Source: Nannocystis punicea (GTDB taxonomy: Bacteria; Myxococcota_A; Polyangia; Nannocystales; Nannocystaceae). Taken from it: a DNA stretch of 64,000 nt. Shown here in pieces: positions 44,201-51,384 of the stretch (position 1 is the first letter of the stretch; each line of letters begins with the position of its first letter). The notes under the pieces were generated by a model. It searched no databases. It worked only from the letters and a program-made list of their open reading frames with translations, and was not told the DNA's origin. A program made the position numbers and the translations under genes. The stretch is from assembly GCF_026965555.1 (NCBI RefSeq), contig NZ_CP114040.1, positions 3,410,001-3,474,000 of the forward strand. Direction: 5' to 3'.

Positions 44201-44850
44201 CGGACCCCCTTGGCCGCCTGCTGGCGGCAGTGTTCGAGCGCGGCGGTCCCGGCCTCGAGCTCGCCGCGCTGGCGGTGCAGCGCGGCGAGGACGGCCCAGC
44301 CCTGAGCGGTCGGCATGAGGTCATGGTCGCCCAGATCCTTGAGCAGGCGATAGGCCTCGTCGCGCGAATCCTCGGCGAGCGCGAGCGCCTCCGCCAGAGC
44401 GGCGGTGTGGGCCGGATCGTCGAGGCTGCGGCAGGCACCGAGCTGGCAGATCACGTGGCCGGCGCCGGGCGAGATGTCGGCCCGCATCGTCGAGATCGCC
44501 CAGGCGACCGCGGCGCGCCGGTGCTCCTTGCGCTTGCCGCCGAGGCCCGGCCCGAGCGCGACGGCGCCGGCGCTGCGCGCCACCGCGAGGGCGAGCAGCT
44601 GGCGGGCCCGGTTGTGCACGTAGGGGTCGACGTCGGGCGCCGGCGAGGCCGACTCGGCGGCCGTCTTGACGGTGCGTCGCACCTGCGCGACAGCCTCGCC
44701 GTGGCGCCCCTTCTCGATCAGGTGGGCGGCCTTGTTGAGCTCGTCGTGCTCGGGTCCCCAGAGGTTCTTGCCGCCGCAGGCGCGGGTGGGGGCGGGACAG
44801 AGGAGGAGCGTGGCAGAGAAGAGGGCGAGTGGGACGATGGTTCGGAGCAT
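44182..44850 (-). CDS. Exported helical-repeat protein, paralogue 3 of 3
   Basis: The start at 44850 gives a signal peptide ending in CPAPTRACGGK, then 200 residues of helix pairs (HLIEKGRHGEAVAQVRRTVK, RRAAVAWAISTMRADISPGA, EALALAEDSRDEAYRLLKDL, DLMPTAQGWAVLAALHRQRG). The final segment has the pattern DLMP(T/S)AxGWA(V/L)LA...RG, shared with the two upstream genes. The helices are TPR-like. After cleavage, the mature chain begins near ACGG/ACGN in all three, so this Cys pair position may matter. Last of three tandem paralogues, overlapping the tetraheme cytochrome gene. Confidence 0.7.
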   Translation of the reverse strand: MLRTIVPLALFSATLLLCPAPTRACGGKNLWGPEHDELNKAAHLIEKGRHGEAVAQVRRTVKTAAESASPAPDVDPYVHNRARQLLALAVARSAGAVALGPGLGGKRKEHRRAAVAWAISTMRADISPGAGHVICQLGACRSLDDPAHTAALAEALALAEDSRDEAYRLLKDLGDHDLMPTAQGWAVLAALHRQRGELEAGTAALEHCRQQAAKGVRCDVTL

Positions 44851-44886
44851 GACGAGACCTCGGCCCGCCGCGGGCGCGGCGGGCGG

Positions 44887-45045
44887 TGAACGAGATGGGG
44901 AAATGGACATGTCGCAAGGGACATGACCGTTGCTATCAAGGCCGCACGGGCGAGCGCGGCGGGAGGAAGCTACGACGCGAGGGGAGAGCTTGAACGAGAG
45001 GGTGAAATGCACATGTCTTTAGAGACATGTACGTTGTTATCAGGA
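44887..45045 (-). repeat. Duplicated 54-base leader segment carrying 14-bp palindromes
   Basis: GAACGAGATGGGGAAATGGA (44889) and GAACGAGAGGGTGAAATGCA (44992) start two related blocks, each continuing with CATGTC-N-GACATG (marks 44908/44922 and 45012/45026) and CGTTG-TATCA. Both lie upstream of the gene starting at 44850; a third related block is at 45884. A shared regulatory leader is possible. The rest of 44851-45230 shows a further pair at 45102/45116 and no gene. Confidence 0.7.
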
Positions 45046-45230
45046 GTCGCATGGCCGGCGGAGCGAGCCCCGGTGCCTCAAGGACGTAGTGGTTTAAGGG
45101 ACATGTTCCAAGGGCTATGTCAGGCCGGGCGCGTAGCGAGGGCCGATACGTACGCGTGCGGGCGACCGCCGCGCGGCGACGCGGCGAGCCGACATCGATT
45201 CGCCAGAGAGCCGCGCAGTGCGGCGCGGCG

Positions 45231-45869
45231 TCAGGCCTGTTCGGCGACCTCGCACTTCACGCCGCGAGCGTTCATCTTCTCGCAGCGTTCGACGGCCTTC
45301 TTGCTGCCCTCGACGTCGCCGCGCTGCTTGCTGAGCTCGGCGAGCAGGGCCCAGCCGTTCGCGCTGGGCATGAGGTCGCCGTCGCCGAGCCCCTTGAGCA
45401 GAGAATAGGCCTCGGCGCGGCCGCTGGCCTGCAGGGCGAGGGCCTCGGCCAGCTCGGAGGTCTGGGCGGGCGTCGGCTGTTCGCCGGCCTGCAGCCGCAG
45501 CGCGAGCACGGCCCAGGCGATCGCGGCGTCCTTGCGGCCCTGCGCGGCGCCGCCGAGGTCCATGCCGATCGCCACGGCGCCGCCGCTGCGCACGACCGAG
45601 AGGGCGAGGATCCGCTGGGCGCGACCGTGGAGGTGCTCGCCGGGTCCGCGGTGACGCGCGGCGATCGCCTGGTCGCCGAACAGCTCGCGGACGGTGTTCA
45701 CGGCCTTCCTGTACTGGTGCTTGGCGAGCAGGAGCTCGGCCTGCTGGACGTACTCCTGGCCGCGATCGACGATCCGACGCACGCTGTTGCCGCAGGCGCC
45801 GGCGACGTTCGGGAGGCTGACGACGGCGCCGGTGACGGCGAGGGACAGGGCGAGCGCGAGTCGAGACAT
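45231..45869 (-). CDS. Exported helical-repeat protein, paralogue 2 of 3
   Basis: The product has 212 residues: signal peptide (LALSLAVTGAVVSLPNVAGA) with a mature start CGNSVRRIVD, then TPR-like helices (AELLLAKHQYRKAVNTVREL, DAAIAWAVLALRLQAGE, SELAEALALQASGRAEAYSL) and the shared end motif GDLMPSANGWALLAELSKQRG. A mid-region VRSGGAVAIGMDLGGAAQGR matches VRGRGPIRV and ARSAGAVALGPGLGG in the sisters. Likely periplasmic; function unknown. The start codon lies within the CATG mark of a repeat unit (45867). Confidence 0.75.
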   Translation of the reverse strand: MSRLALALSLAVTGAVVSLPNVAGACGNSVRRIVDRGQEYVQQAELLLAKHQYRKAVNTVRELFGDQAIAARHRGPGEHLHGRAQRILALSVVRSGGAVAIGMDLGGAAQGRKDAAIAWAVLALRLQAGEQPTPAQTSELAEALALQASGRAEAYSLLKGLGDGDLMPSANGWALLAELSKQRGDVEGSKKAVERCEKMNARGVKCEVAEQA

Positions 45870-45918
45870 GCTGAACCTCAGGACATGTTGAAATGGACAG
45901 GTGCGAAGGGGAAGCCTC
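45867..45918. repeat. 14-bp repeat units between paralogues 1 and 2
   Basis: Marks at 45867, 45884 (step 17), 45898 and 45912 fill the 47-base gap and reach into both coding ends. The same 17-base step occurs twice in the array at 19991. Confidence 0.7.
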
Positions 45919-46573
45919 ACAGCTCGCCGCAGCGGGCGACTTGGGCCGCCATCTGGCGGCAGCGCTGGACGGCGAGCGCGCGCCCGGCCGCGTCGCCCTG
46001 CTCGCCGCGCAGGCGGGCGAGGGCGGCCCAGGCGTCGGGGCCAGGCATGAGGTCGGCCTCGGCGATGCGGGTGAGGATCGCCAGCGCCTCGCCGCGGAGG
46101 TCGGGGCTGCGCGCGTACGCCTCGGCGAGCTCGGCGTTGGCCCGCGGAACGAGGTCGTCGGAGCAGAGGGCAGGATCGAGGGCGCAGTCGACGTGCTGCG
46201 AGACTGCGAAGGCGCGGACCTGGCGTAACGCCGTGATGGCCCAGGAGATCGCGGCGGTCTGCTGGTCCTGATGGACGTCGCCGATGCCCTCGTGCACACG
46301 AATGGGGCCGCGGCCGCGCACCACGGCGAGGGCGAGGACCCGCCGGGCGCGGTGCTCCAGCTGCTGGTCGCCGGCGCGCGCGTCCTCCTGCTTGGCCAGC
46401 TCGGCGCGGGCGAGGCGAGCGGCCTGCTGGTACTTGCCGGCGTCGAGCGCCGCCTCGGCCCTCTGGATCCGGCGATAAAGGCCGGCCAGGACGCTGTTGC
46501 CGCACGCATCGGCGACGGCGGGGACGCTCAGGGTCGAGCAAGCGAGGGCGAGGGCGAGGACGAGGCGGTGCAC
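45917..46573 (-). CDS. Exported helical-repeat protein, paralogue 1 of 3
   Basis: The product has 218 residues with signal peptide (VLALALACSTLSVPAVADA) and mature start CGNSVLAGLYRRIQ. Helical pairs (AEAALDAGKYQQAARLARAE, TAAISWAITALRQVRAF, NAELAEAYARSPDLRGEALA) and end motif ADLMPGPDAWAALARLRGEQG mark it as the first of three tandem paralogues. Two extra cysteines (DCALDPALC) occur mid-chain. The three genes read in one direction with gaps of 47 and 380 bases and then overlap the cytochrome gene, so one operon is likely. Confidence 0.75.
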   Translation of the reverse strand: MHRLVLALALACSTLSVPAVADACGNSVLAGLYRRIQRAEAALDAGKYQQAARLARAELAKQEDARAGDQQLEHRARRVLALAVVRGRGPIRVHEGIGDVHQDQQTAAISWAITALRQVRAFAVSQHVDCALDPALCSDDLVPRANAELAEAYARSPDLRGEALAILTRIAEADLMPGPDAWAALARLRGEQGDAAGRALAVQRCRQMAAQVARCGEL

Positions 46574-46731
46574 GGCGAGGTCGTGGTGCGCGTGGCTACG
46601 CGCGGTGATGCGGGCCGGTCTGGCAGCGCTTACGCGCGAGCGGGCGGCGATGTTCCTCTCTCATCTTCCCGTGATCCGGGTGAAACTCAAGGCGGTCGCC
46701 CGGGCGTTGCTCGGCTCGAACCGGAGGATCG

Positions 46732-47274
46732 ATGTCGCTCTCGCGCCTTTGCACCTTGCTCTGCGGCTCGTGGTTCGTCGCCTGCGCCGCGCCGGAGTCC
46801 GCCCCGAAAGCGGAGCCGAAGAACGCCCCGCCGGCCGCCCCCGCGCCCGAAGTCGTGCCGCCGACGATCGCTGCTCCACCCGAGACGCCGCCCACGCCCG
46901 AACCCGCGCCGCCGGTCGCCCGTGCCGACGGCAAGATCGGGATCCCCGCGTGCGACGCCTACGCCGAGCGCTACCGGGCCTGCATCGCCGACAAGGTCCC
47001 GCAGCGCGACCGCGACGCGCACACGCGGGTGCTGACGGCCCAGCTCGCGACCTGGCAGGCGGCCAGGGCCGACGCCACGCTGGCGCCCGCGCTCGACGGC
47101 GAGTGCGCGGCGGCGGCCGAGGCCGCGCGGGCGACCACGCGGGTGTTCGGCTGCGTGTGGCGCGACGACGACACGCCCGAGCCCGAGGCGCCGAAGCCCG
47201 GCAAGGTCCAGCCGGAGGTGATCTCGACGCCTCGCGGGCTCGCGCCGGAGCGGGACATGCTCGACGCCCTATGA
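46732..47274 (+). CDS. Small lipoprotein with Pro-rich linker and CHCH-like domain
   Basis: The product has 180 residues: lipoprotein signal (LCGSWFVAC, Cys 18), Pro/Ala/Glu linker (20-65), and a C-terminal helical domain with four cysteines arranged like a helical hairpin (CDAYAERYRACI and DGECAAAAEAARATTRVFGC). The pattern suggests two disulfides. It has no named family. Its stop is followed directly by a six-unit repeat array, and an isolated CATG mark (47256) lies in the last codons. Confidence 0.7.
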   Translation: MSLSRLCTLLCGSWFVACAAPESAPKAEPKNAPPAAPAPEVVPPTIAAPPETPPTPEPAPPVARADGKIGIPACDAYAERYRACIADKVPQRDRDAHTRVLTAQLATWQAARADATLAPALDGECAAAAEAARATTRVFGCVWRDDDTPEPEAPKPGKVQPEVISTPRGLAPERDMLDAL

Positions 47275-47276
47275 AA

Positions 47277-47353
47277 GAGGTCCTCGAGGACAGGTCTCAA
47301 CGGACATGCTCCCGGGCGCAGGTCCCGAGGAGCATGTCCTCGAGGACCTGTCA
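47277..47353. repeat. 14-bp repeat array between convergent genes (6 units)
   Basis: Units start at 47277, 47291, 47305, 47319, 47333 and 47347 in exact 14-base register, with TCCTCGAGGA repeated at both ends. The array occupies the entire gap between stops. Confidence 0.9.
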
Positions 47354-48817
47354 GATCGCGTCCTTGAGCGCGATGGCGATGCCGACCACGGCGAGGCACA
47401 TCTCGTCGAGGGTCTCCTCGCCGAGGTGGACGTCCTTGGGGGCGTCGAGGCCCTGCTCGGCCAGCGCCTGGACGACGAACGGGTTCGACATGCTGTTGTT
47501 GTAGGTGCAGCGCAGGTACAGCTGGTCGCCGGCGTCGAACTTCGGGACGGCGTCGAGCGGGGCGTCGTAGCTGTAGGTGCGCTGCCAGTTGAAGTCCCAG
47601 CCGGGGGTCTGCAGCAGGCACTCCTCGGCCGGCTCGCCGTCGGCGGGGCTCGGGCGCTGGAGGCCGATCAGCATGTCGGTGCCGACGTAGTGCATGTGCG
47701 TGCCGACGGCGAACACGCGCAGCGGCGGGACGTCGTTGAGCTTGAACAGCATCTGCTCGACGTGGTTCTCCACGCCGGCGGGGATCCGGAACTCGGGGTA
47801 GCCGTTGTCGTCGTGCTCGCTGGGCAGCAGCTGCGGGCCCTCGCTGTTGCCGATCAGCGCCAGCATGCCGACGTACTCGGGGATGGTGTCGTGGATCCGC
47901 AGGTCGAGCGAGGTCTCGCTGTCGAGCTCGGGCTTGCCGGTCGGGTGGTAGTGGACCTGCATGACGATCCGTGAGCCGGCGGCGATCCGCGAGGCCACGT
48001 TCGGCGGGGTCCTGAACGGGGTCATGCCGGGGGCCCAGGCGGCGATCAGGTTGGCGCTGTTGATGCCGGGGCCGCCGAAGCAGGGGTAGTAGCCGTCCTC
48101 GTTGACCTTGTCGGCCGAGGCGCCGCTCTCGTCGACGTAGGCCAGGACGTGGTGCACGACCTGCGGGTTGCCGGCGCTGATCTGGACGGCGTCGATCCAG
48201 GTGTCGTCCTCGAAGCCGGGGTCGACGCTGAAGCAGAGGAACAGGTCCTTGTCGCCGTCGATCGACACGGGCGTGGGGATCTGGACGCGCACGTCGGCGT
48301 CGGTCAGCTCGAGCTCGGGCGGCTCGGGCAGCGGCGCGGCGGTGGCCGGGTCGCCCTCCGGGGCGCCTTGATCGACCCACGCGCGCAGCAGGTCGAGCTC
48401 GTCGTCGCCGAGGCGCGGGTCGTCCTGCCAGCCGTGCCGCGGCTGGCAGTCGGCTGTCTCATCGGCCAGGAAGGGAGGCATCGTGCCGCGCAGGGCCGCG
48501 TCGAGGGCCGCGGCGGCGAACGGCTTGGCGGTCTCGTAGCTCTCCAGCGAGAAGGGGGCGATGCCGGCGTCGTGGTGGCAGCCGCTGCACTTCGCTACGA
48601 CGATCGGGGCGATGTTCTGATGCCAGGTGACGGGCTCGGTCTCGGGCGCGTCGGTGGTGGTCGGCGCGTCGGTGCCGGCCGTGCCGCTCTCGGTGGTGCC
48701 GGTGCTCGCGTCCGCGGTCTCGCTGGCGCTCTCGAGCCCGGGGCCGGGGTCGCTGCAACCATTCGCAACGCACGCCAACACGACCGCCGCAGGTGCCCAT
48801 GACTTGTGAATGAACAT
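47351..48817 (-). CDS. Copper monooxygenase-like lipoprotein with heme c motif, second copy
   Basis: The product has 488 residues: lipoprotein signal (VVLACVANGC, Cys 21), Thr/Ser linker, CSGCHHD near residue 77, GTMPPFLADE, LLRAWVDQGAPEGDP, then VVHHVLAYV (first copper), VMQVHYHPTG and VGTHMHYVGTD (second copper) and a late DEMCLAV Met. All ligands match those of the paralogue at 41468-42862, with about 30 percent similarity by eye. The two probably perform related oxidations. The CxxCH motif without a full cytochrome domain suggests an attached heme relay or a degenerate cytochrome. Confidence 0.8.
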   Translation of the reverse strand: MFIHKSWAPAAVVLACVANGCSDPGPGLESASETADASTGTTESGTAGTDAPTTTDAPETEPVTWHQNIAPIVVAKCSGCHHDAGIAPFSLESYETAKPFAAAALDAALRGTMPPFLADETADCQPRHGWQDDPRLGDDELDLLRAWVDQGAPEGDPATAAPLPEPPELELTDADVRVQIPTPVSIDGDKDLFLCFSVDPGFEDDTWIDAVQISAGNPQVVHHVLAYVDESGASADKVNEDGYYPCFGGPGINSANLIAAWAPGMTPFRTPPNVASRIAAGSRIVMQVHYHPTGKPELDSETSLDLRIHDTIPEYVGMLALIGNSEGPQLLPSEHDDNGYPEFRIPAGVENHVEQMLFKLNDVPPLRVFAVGTHMHYVGTDMLIGLQRPSPADGEPAEECLLQTPGWDFNWQRTYSYDAPLDAVPKFDAGDQLYLRCTYNNSMSNPFVVQALAEQGLDAPKDVHLGEETLDEMCLAVVGIAIALKDAI

Positions 48818-48957
48818 CGTCCGACCTCTCGCGAGCCTGAACCCGCGAGCTGAAGGGGTACTTCAGCGGCGAGGAAATGTCACGGAACGAATTGTCACGG
48901 GTCACCGGCTCGGGACCGTTGGCTGCAAGGGCTCGGGGCCGATTTCGCGGTCCGGCT

Positions 48958-49530
48958 TCAGGGGTCCTCGACCTCGACCTGGATGCTGGCGAGGGTCCAC
49001 GTGTTCTGCCCGTGGTTGTGCAGGTGGAACACCACCGGCTCGCCGGCCGCGAGCGCGAAGTCGGCGACGAGGTCGATGTCGTAGACCATGGCCTTGCCGG
49101 GGATCTCGACCTCGCGCTCGAGCAGGACGTGGTCGCCCGCCATGAGCACCGCGTGCGCGGTCGCGGGCTCGGCCGCGACGAGGTCGAAGTGGTAGAGGTT
49201 GAGCGAGATCTGCGCGCCGGGCACGATCTCGCGGAGCGACGGCTGCGTGAACGCGCCGTAGTTGCAGCCGCCCGTGTTGACCTCGAAGCCGGTGACCTCG
49301 ACCAACCAGCCGACGCCGAGCGGACATTCGATCGTCTCCGGCCTGTGGTCGCGCAGCGGGTCGGCGTCGGCCCCGAGCTGCACCCACGCCTGCGGCTTCA
49401 CGAGGTCGACCATGGTGCCGTCGATCTCCTTCACGGCACCGGAGCTGTCGGTGCCGCCACTGTTGGGGCCGCCGGCGTCGCCGCACCCGGCCGCCAGCGC
49501 GCACGCGAAAAAGAACCGACGAGAGGTCAC
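48958..49530 (-). CDS. Predicted lipoprotein
   Basis: The product has 190 residues: lipoprotein signal (FFFACALAAGC, Cys 16), Gly/Ser linker, then a beta-rich domain (VGWLVEVTGFEVNTGGCNYG, ISLNLYHFDLVAAEP, AVLMAGDHVLLEREVEIPGK, PVVFHLHNHGQNTWTLASIQ). The closing HLHNHGxNxW motif is reminiscent of cupredoxin-like folds. It lies 140 bases upstream of the copper monooxygenase-like gene on the same strand and could share its promoter; a copper connection is inference only. Confidence 0.65.
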   Translation of the reverse strand: MTSRRFFFACALAAGCGDAGGPNSGGTDSSGAVKEIDGTMVDLVKPQAWVQLGADADPLRDHRPETIECPLGVGWLVEVTGFEVNTGGCNYGAFTQPSLREIVPGAQISLNLYHFDLVAAEPATAHAVLMAGDHVLLEREVEIPGKAMVYDIDLVADFALAAGEPVVFHLHNHGQNTWTLASIQVEVEDP

Positions 49531-49583
49531 GCGGGGACGATAGGTGGTCGCGCCGGGGCTGTCACGCGGGAGGTTGCGCTACA

Positions 49584-50762
49584 GTGCGGCCGGTGCGACG
49601 CCCGGCATGCTCGTGGAGCGCCTCCGCGCTCGTGATCGTCCTCGCGGCGTGTCGCCGCGGCGATCCCTCGCTGGCGCCAGGCGGGGCCGCGACGGCCGTC
49701 CATCCGGCGAGCCCGGGGGCGCCGGCCGGCGGTAACACCAGTCCTTCGGGACAGGTGGTGACGACCGGCGGCGAGGCCCTGGCGCCGGCGCTGGCGCTGC
49801 GACGCGCGCAGGGGGTGGCGGCGATGGACGGCGGCCGCCACGACCTCGCGCGGCAGGCGTTCGCCGAGGTGCTCGACGAGGCGCCGAACAACCTGGCGAC
49901 GCAGGCGCTGTACGACGCGGCGACCACGGCGATGCTGGCCGCGCAGTCGCAGGCGGGCGAGCGGTTCGCCGGGCGCACCGCGACGGTGCTGCCGGCGCCG
50001 CCGTGGGCCTACGCGCTGAAGAAGCCGGCGCCGATCGAGCCGGGGCCGGCGCCGACGCTGGTGCCGGTGTCGGAGAGCGCGAACGCGATCGGCGACGACG
50101 GCGAGTGGCTGGCGCGCAACGGCCTGGCGCTGCCGGAGTACGAGGTGCCGAACCCGATGCGGGGCGAGCCGGGGACGCTGCCGCCGACGATCCCGCCGAC
50201 CTTCGGCAAGTACCTGCTGGTCCAGGCGATCCACCAGGACGGCTTCAACATCCTGTTCTATGGGGCAGATTACTCGGGCGGCCGGTTCGTGGCGGTCCAG
50301 CGCGAGGACAGCGCGGAGATCGTGGCGCTGTTCGACTTCGAGGCCTACGCCCACGCGCCCGGGACGTCGGCGGGCGAGCGGGCGTTCGCGGCCCAGCGGG
50401 CGACCTGGGCCGCGCTGGCAGGCACCGTGCTGTTCGTCGGTCACGCCCACCAGGCCGACGCCAGGGGCGGCAACGCGTTCATCACCGCGCTCGACGTCGG
50501 CAGCGGCGAGCTGCTGTGGCGCAGCGCGCCGCTGGTGGCCAACGCGGCCGACTTCATCGTCCACCGCGGCCACATCTTCAGCGGCTACGGCGCGGGCGCC
50601 GGCCCCGGCCACCTGTACGTGCTCGACGCGGTGACCGGCAAGACGGTGGGCAAGACGCGCGTCCGCAGCGGGCCCGACTACCTGTTCCTTCAGGCAGGTC
50701 GATTGCTGGTCCGCTGCTACGACACCGACTACGTGTACGAGCTGCGCCACGGAGGAGGCTGA
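49584..50762 (+). CDS. Lipoprotein with PQQ-like beta-propeller region
   Basis: The GTG at 49584 gives a lipoprotein signal (ASALVIVLAAC, Cys about 23). A helical TPR-like section (DGGRHDLARQAFAEVLDEAP) is followed by a C-terminal propeller part (FVAVQREDSAEIVALFDFEA, NAFITALDVGSGELLWRSAP, GHLYVLDAVTGKTVGKTRVR); the ALDVGSGELLW motif is typical of PQQ-like repeats. First gene of a compact four-gene operon; its stop is one base from the next ATG. Repeat units occur in its linker (49738/49752) and near its end (50681/50695). Confidence 0.7.
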   Translation: MRPVRRPACSWSASALVIVLAACRRGDPSLAPGGAATAVHPASPGAPAGGNTSPSGQVVTTGGEALAPALALRRAQGVAAMDGGRHDLARQAFAEVLDEAPNNLATQALYDAATTAMLAAQSQAGERFAGRTATVLPAPPWAYALKKPAPIEPGPAPTLVPVSESANAIGDDGEWLARNGLALPEYEVPNPMRGEPGTLPPTIPPTFGKYLLVQAIHQDGFNILFYGADYSGGRFVAVQREDSAEIVALFDFEAYAHAPGTSAGERAFAAQRATWAALAGTVLFVGHAHQADARGGNAFITALDVGSGELLWRSAPLVANAADFIVHRGHIFSGYGAGAGPGHLYVLDAVTGKTVGKTRVRSGPDYLFLQAGRLLVRCYDTDYVYELRHGGG

Positions 50763-50763
50763 C

Positions 50764-51384
50764 ATGGCCGGGTTCTTCGCCGACGACGGGAAGGGCGCGC
50801 TGCGCCGGGCGATCGAGGCGTTCGAGGCGGGGACCTCGGCGGAGCTGGTGATCGCGGTGCGGCCGACGTCCGACCGCTACGCCCACGTGCCGGCGCTGGC
50901 CGGCGGGCTGGCGGCGCTACTGACCCTGGCGTTCCTGCTGTACGGCGAGCCGGAGTTCGGGCTGCACTGGTTCCTGGTCGACCCGCTGCTGGTCGGCCTG
51001 GCGGCGGCGTGGCTGGTCCGCCACAGCCACGCGCTCGCGCGCCTGCTGACGCCGCGCGCGTGGCGGGCGGAGGCGGTGCTGCGCGCGGCCAAGGCCGGCT
51101 TCCTCGACCACGGGGTGATGGAGACCCGCGCCCGCACCGGCGTGTTCGTGTACGTGTCGCTGACCGAGCGCGCGGCGGTGGTGCTGGCCGACGCCGGGGT
51201 CCGCCGCGAGGTCCCGCGCGAGCCGTGGGACCAGGCGGTCGCCGGCCTCCAGGCGGCCGTCGCCGCCGGCGCCCGCGCGGTCGAGCTGGCGCCGCACCTG
51301 CAGGCGATGGGGGCCCTGTGCGCCGACGCGCTGCCGCGCGGCGAGGACGACGTCAACGAGCTGCCCGACGAGGTGCTGGCATGA
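50764..51384 (+). CDS. TPM-domain-like membrane protein
   Basis: The product has 206 residues: an N-terminal helix (GKGALRRAIEAFEAGTSAELV), VIAVRPTSDRY, two transmembrane helices (about 42-92), and a C-terminal part with ETRARTGVFVYVSLTERAAV, ADAGVRREVP and WDQAVAGLQ, which match the Psb32/TPM pattern (RTGVLIYVSLxERxxxIxAD). Its TGA overlaps the next start (ATGA). Probable inner-membrane protein working with the TIM44-like partner. Confidence 0.7.
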   Translation: MAGFFADDGKGALRRAIEAFEAGTSAELVIAVRPTSDRYAHVPALAGGLAALLTLAFLLYGEPEFGLHWFLVDPLLVGLAAAWLVRHSHALARLLTPRAWRAEAVLRAAKAGFLDHGVMETRARTGVFVYVSLTERAAVVLADAGVRREVPREPWDQAVAGLQAAVAAGARAVELAPHLQAMGALCADALPRGEDDVNELPDEVLA

